From assembly GCA_964600075.1 (NCBI GenBank), contig CAZRIE010000020.1:1-46452 (forward strand): a stretch of DNA of 46,452 bases, written 5' to 3'. Positions 43,929-46,452 of the stretch are shown here, one piece after another; position 1 is the first letter of the stretch, and each line of letters starts with the position of its first letter. This stretch comes from CAZRIE01 sp964600075. GTDB taxonomy: Bacteria > Bacteroidota > Bacteroidia > Flavobacteriales > Flavobacteriaceae. The notes beneath the pieces were generated by a model that saw only the letters and a list, made by a program, of their open reading frames with translations, had not been told where the DNA came from and searched no databases. The position numbers and the translations under genes are program-made.

Positions 43929-44684
43929 TTAAATTTTAGCTGCAGATGCTGCATCTAAAAACAATATGGTTTCGGGATGGGTTCTCAAAATGGTTGCAGG
44001 GCAAGCTGTATTGATTTCATTATACAAGGTGTCATAAACAGCCTGGGCTTTTCGTGCATCCGGTACCACACAACTAATAGCTTTACAACGCATAATTGCA
44101 GGTATCGTTTGGGTCAGTGCTTGTTTGGGCACATCGTCAAAGGTGGGAAACCAGCCTTCGCCCAACTGTTGGTTACGACAAGCATCGTCTAAGGTGACCA
44201 ATTTTACCAGTTTCGGATCGTTAAAATCGGCGACCGGTGGATCGTTAAATGCAATATGCCCGTTTTCACCAATACCGATACAGGCCACATCGATGGGATG
44301 CTCCCGCAATGCCGCGGAATAGTTTTCCATCTCCTTTTCTAAATCTTCGGCATCTCCGTTCAGGAAGTATATTTTTTTAGGCGCAACTTCATCTAAAATA
44401 CGTTCTTTTAGATATTTTCTGAAACTGGCAGGGTGTTGGTCTGAAATGCCCTTGTATTCATCCAGGTGAAAAACAGTGATTTTCTGCCAATCGATATTCC
44501 GCCCTTTAAAGGCTTCGAGAAAAGAAAATTGCGAAGCACCTGTGGCCAAAATAAGGTTTGCTGTGCCATTTTGCGTAATGGCTTCTTTCAATTTTTTTTC
44601 TACAAAATCTGCGGCGGCCTTGCCCATTGAAATGGGGTCATCGTAGATGGCAATGTTTAATTTGTCAATTGTAAATGCTTTCAT
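43929..44684 (-). CDS. nagB: Glucosamine-6-phosphate deaminase (NagB family)
   Basis: A 251-residue aldose-ketose isomerase/deaminase that converts glucosamine-6-phosphate to fructose-6-phosphate and ammonia. Active-site residues are in register with E. coli NagB: Asp75 (F-H-L-D-E-Y), residue 141 and His143 (G-I-G-E-N-G-H-I-A-F-N-D-P). Position 141 is Asn, as in the Bacillus-type enzyme, not Asp, and the following acid is Asp, not Glu. The C-terminus is shorter than in the allosteric E. coli enzyme. It sits 9 bases after the Nramp-like gene and 9 bases before the enolase gene. A related 6-phospho-amino-sugar isomerase role cannot be excluded. Confidence 0.87.
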   Translation of the reverse strand: MKAFTIDKLNIAIYDDPISMGKAAADFVEKKLKEAITQNGTANLILATGASQFSFLEAFKGRNIDWQKITVFHLDEYKGISDQHPASFRKYLKERILDEVAPKKIYFLNGDAEDLEKEMENYSAALREHPIDVACIGIGENGHIAFNDPPVADFNDPKLVKLVTLDDACRNQQLGEGWFPTFDDVPKQALTQTIPAIMRCKAISCVVPDARKAQAVYDTLYNEINTACPATILRTHPETILFLDAASAAKI

Positions 44685-44693
44685 TTTTTTGTT

Positions 44694-45935
44694 TTAGAGA
44701 AATTCAACAATAGCAAAGTATGAGGTAATCAATGAAAATAGAATAACCGCAATAATACCAATATTGAGTTTTGCGCTGGCTTTGTGCTTTTGCATTAATT
44801 GCGATTTATTGATCAACACAAAAATAGGAATCGCTACCGCAGGCAGAATACACGCTTGAAATGCCTGTGAAAAGACCATTAAAGCTGGGGGCCGCTCGTC
44901 TAGAAAAACAGTTCCGAAAGTAAACAACAGTGCAATAAAAATTAACCAGCGTGATTGTTTTGAATGTATGTTTCTAGGCTTTCCGGTATAATCTGCAATC
45001 AACCAAGGCGCAATGAGCACAATAGGGAATATGGTCGAAAGACCTGCTCCTGTAATCCCTATTATTAAGACAAAAGCGGCAAATTTTCCACCCAGCGGTT
45101 CGAACAATTCGATCATCTCGACCGTGTTTTCAAGTTTGAGTCCCGAGACATGAAGTGTACCCGCAGCAACAGCCATAATTACCCCGCTCAAAAGCAACAT
45201 CATGGCAGCGGAAACGAATGAATCGCGTTTTTCTGTCTTTAAATCGTTGATGCCCCAACCCTTTTCTGCTACAACTGTGCTGCGCATGATAAAAACAGCG
45301 GCAGAACAAGTAGTGCCAGTTATCGCGGCAATAAGGCCTAACGCTCCGGGGGTATTCGGGATACTTGGGATGATACCCTCGGCCAAAGAGGCAAAATCGG
45401 GTTTGACCATAAAAAAGACGATGATAAACGAAAGCCCCATCAAAATGACCAAGACCGTCAGTATTTTTTCGAATACCTGATACCGCCCGTACCATAACAG
45501 AAAATACAAGATGATACTAAAAAAGAGAATAATCCAAAATCGGCTGATTAGTTGTCCGTCAAAAGCCAAGCGTATACCTTCTTGCGCCAAATCGGCTACA
45601 ATACCCATCACGCCCATTAGGGCCAAAAGTTCGCCGATGATCAAAGCAATAATAATGTAGAGGGAAAGTACCCAACCCCATTTGAATTCCGATTTAAAAT
45701 TGAACAGGGCGGTCTTACCCGTGACTAAAGTCATTTTGCCATAGGCTACCATCAACACATAGGTAAAAACGCAGGAGAGTATCAGTGCCCAAAATAGGCC
45801 CATGCCATGCTCGGCACCGGTTTTGGCCATGGTAGTTACACTGCCTGTTCCAATATTGTAACCGATTAAAAAGAGGCCAGGGCCGACTGCACTAAGGGCC
45901 AGTACTATTTTTTTTCTAAGGGATAGGTTTTTCAT
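44694..45935 (-). CDS. Nramp-family transporter homologue lacking the metal-binding motifs
   Basis: A 413-residue membrane protein with about 11 helices in the Nramp order (LeuT-type fold). Start set at the ATG 45935, four bases after the nagA stop; the longer frame from 45974 overlaps that gene. The first helix reads V-G-P-G-L-F-L-I-G-Y-N-I-G-T-G-S-V, where metal-transporting Nramp proteins have D-P-G-N, and helix 6 has G-T-T-C-S-A-A-V-F-I-M-R-S instead of the M-P-H motif. The metal ligands are therefore missing. It lies between nagA and nagB in a tight operon, so an organic substrate such as an amino sugar is more likely than manganese or iron. That is inference; transport has not been shown. 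Confidence 0.8.
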   Translation of the reverse strand: MKNLSLRKKIVLALSAVGPGLFLIGYNIGTGSVTTMAKTGAEHGMGLFWALILSCVFTYVLMVAYGKMTLVTGKTALFNFKSEFKWGWVLSLYIIIALIIGELLALMGVMGIVADLAQEGIRLAFDGQLISRFWIILFFSIILYFLLWYGRYQVFEKILTVLVILMGLSFIIVFFMVKPDFASLAEGIIPSIPNTPGALGLIAAITGTTCSAAVFIMRSTVVAEKGWGINDLKTEKRDSFVSAAMMLLLSGVIMAVAAGTLHVSGLKLENTVEMIELFEPLGGKFAAFVLIIGITGAGLSTIFPIVLIAPWLIADYTGKPRNIHSKQSRWLIFIALLFTFGTVFLDERPPALMVFSQAFQACILPAVAIPIFVLINKSQLMQKHKASAKLNIGIIAVILFSLITSYFAIVEFL

Positions 45936-45939
45936 ACTA

Positions 45940-46452
45940 TTACTTTCGGGTATAGACCAATTCTCCAGCAACAAAAGTCTGATCGATTAGCATCTCATTG
46001 TTTTCCATCGTAAAAAGGATGAGGTCCGCGCGTTTGTCTTGTGCTATAGTGCCTAGTTTATCCAAAGAGAACATTTCAGCGGGATTCGTACTCGCCATTT
46101 GAATGGCATTTTTTAACGAACAGCCCGTAAAATCCATCACTACCCCGACACATTTGCTGATTGGTGAAGCTGCCCCCGCCAACACATTTTCTTTTGGAAG
46201 TTTTACCACATTGGCGGTCAATAAAAGCGTGCGTTCACCACGAGTGTATTCTCCAGGTGGAAGCCCTGCCAAGTCCAATGCATCGGATACCAAGATAGTT
46301 TTGTCCACACCTTTGGCCTTGTAAAACGTGCGCACTTCTTCTCGTCTCAAGTGGAAACCATCGGCAATGATACTAGCGGTAATGGCATCGTTTGACAATT
46401 GTGGCCACAACGGATTGTCATGCCGATTGATTTCGTTTGCACAACCGTTACC
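45940..46452 (-). CDS. nagA: N-acetylglucosamine-6-phosphate deacetylase, C-terminal part (NagA-like)
   Basis: Partial: the frame is open to the right window edge, 170 residues visible. G-N-G-C-A-N-E-I-N-R-H-D-N-P-L-W, the I-I-A-D-G-F-H-L block and the catalytic-Asp motif L-V-S-D-A-L-D-L-A-G-L-P-P-G are typical of NagA amidohydrolases, and the C-terminus holds the usual G-T-I-A-Q-D-K-R-A-D-L-I-L beta strand. It removes the acetyl group from GlcNAc-6-phosphate, giving the NagB substrate. It is upstream in the minus-strand operon with the transporter gene starting 4 bases after its stop. Confidence 0.87.
   Translation of the reverse strand, partial: GNGCANEINRHDNPLWPQLSNDAITASIIADGFHLRREEVRTFYKAKGVDKTILVSDALDLAGLPPGEYTRGERTLLLTANVVKLPKENVLAGAASPISKCVGVVMDFTGCSLKNAIQMASTNPAEMFSLDKLGTIAQDKRADLILFTMENNEMLIDQTFVAGELVYTRK

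Noticed and set aside
44694..45935. Annotation as manganese/iron transporter MntH
   Set aside because: The D-P-G-N and M-P-H metal-binding motifs are both absent and the gene is embedded in an amino-sugar operon.

Overview
The window looks like a chromosome segment of a marine Flavobacteriaceae bacterium (Bacteroidota; the gene content resembles the Zobellia/Maribacter/Arenibacter group). This is judged by eye from the proteins: sulfatases, an L-fuconate dehydratase, DUF1501 and PSD1-type cytochrome proteins, DUF4202, many lipoproteins and Tat-exported oxidoreductases, and an AT-rich genome with few Shine-Dalgarno sites. No rRNA, tRNA, CRISPR array, phage or intact insertion sequence was seen.

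Layout. (1) 1-2625: end of a sulfatase, an AraC regulator and L-fuconate dehydratase, suggesting use of sulfated fucose polymers. (2) 2746-3812: two conserved proteins of unknown function (the second DUF4202) on the minus strand. (3) 4454-9154: a cytosolic glycoside hydrolase pair (GH63-like and GH13) with an NTF2-like protein between them. (4) 9349-13517: a minus-strand DUF1501/PSD1-cytochrome pair of the kind common in Planctomycetes and marine Bacteroidota. (5) 13702-22856: a CBM9-like protein, then an almost gap-free plus-strand cluster: PQQ-type dehydrogenase fused to cytochrome c, COG3964-type amidohydrolase, RidA, SelA-like PLP enzyme, a second RidA and a three-gene TRAP transporter. 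Every enzyme in it carries a Sec, Tat-like or lipoprotein signal, so a whole oxidise/deacylate/deaminate pathway may run in the periplasm with TRAP uptake of the product. This is the most interesting system in the window.

(6) 22938-29225: a decayed DUF4874/DUF4832 gene, a PH-domain protein, an alpha/beta hydrolase, NADP isocitrate dehydrogenase with a strong terminator, and a decayed FAD-dependent oxidoreductase. (7) 30021-36459: a Tat-exported Gfo/Idh/MocA oxidoreductase, then small same-strand genes (GNAT, EthD-like, amidase, SGNH hydrolase, frameshifted alpha/beta hydrolase), two of them followed by cassette-like TACAAC/TAACAAC elements. (8) 36573-40532: a DUF885-like protein, a pirin and a sulfatase. 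(9) 40921-46452, minus strand: an amino-sugar operon of nagA (cut by the window edge), an Nramp-fold transporter without the metal-binding residues, nagB, a Tat-exported enolase-superfamily enzyme, a broken sodium:solute symporter and an AGE-family epimerase.

Assembly caveats. There are three 100-N gaps. Two are flanked by exact 55-bp copies of the same sequence, so they are very probably unmerged contig overlaps, not real duplications. The third begins directly at the end of a dispersed palindromic repeat. Several gene breaks are single-base indels and could be sequence errors, although two loci also carry nonsense codons, and one of these also appears to have a large deletion.
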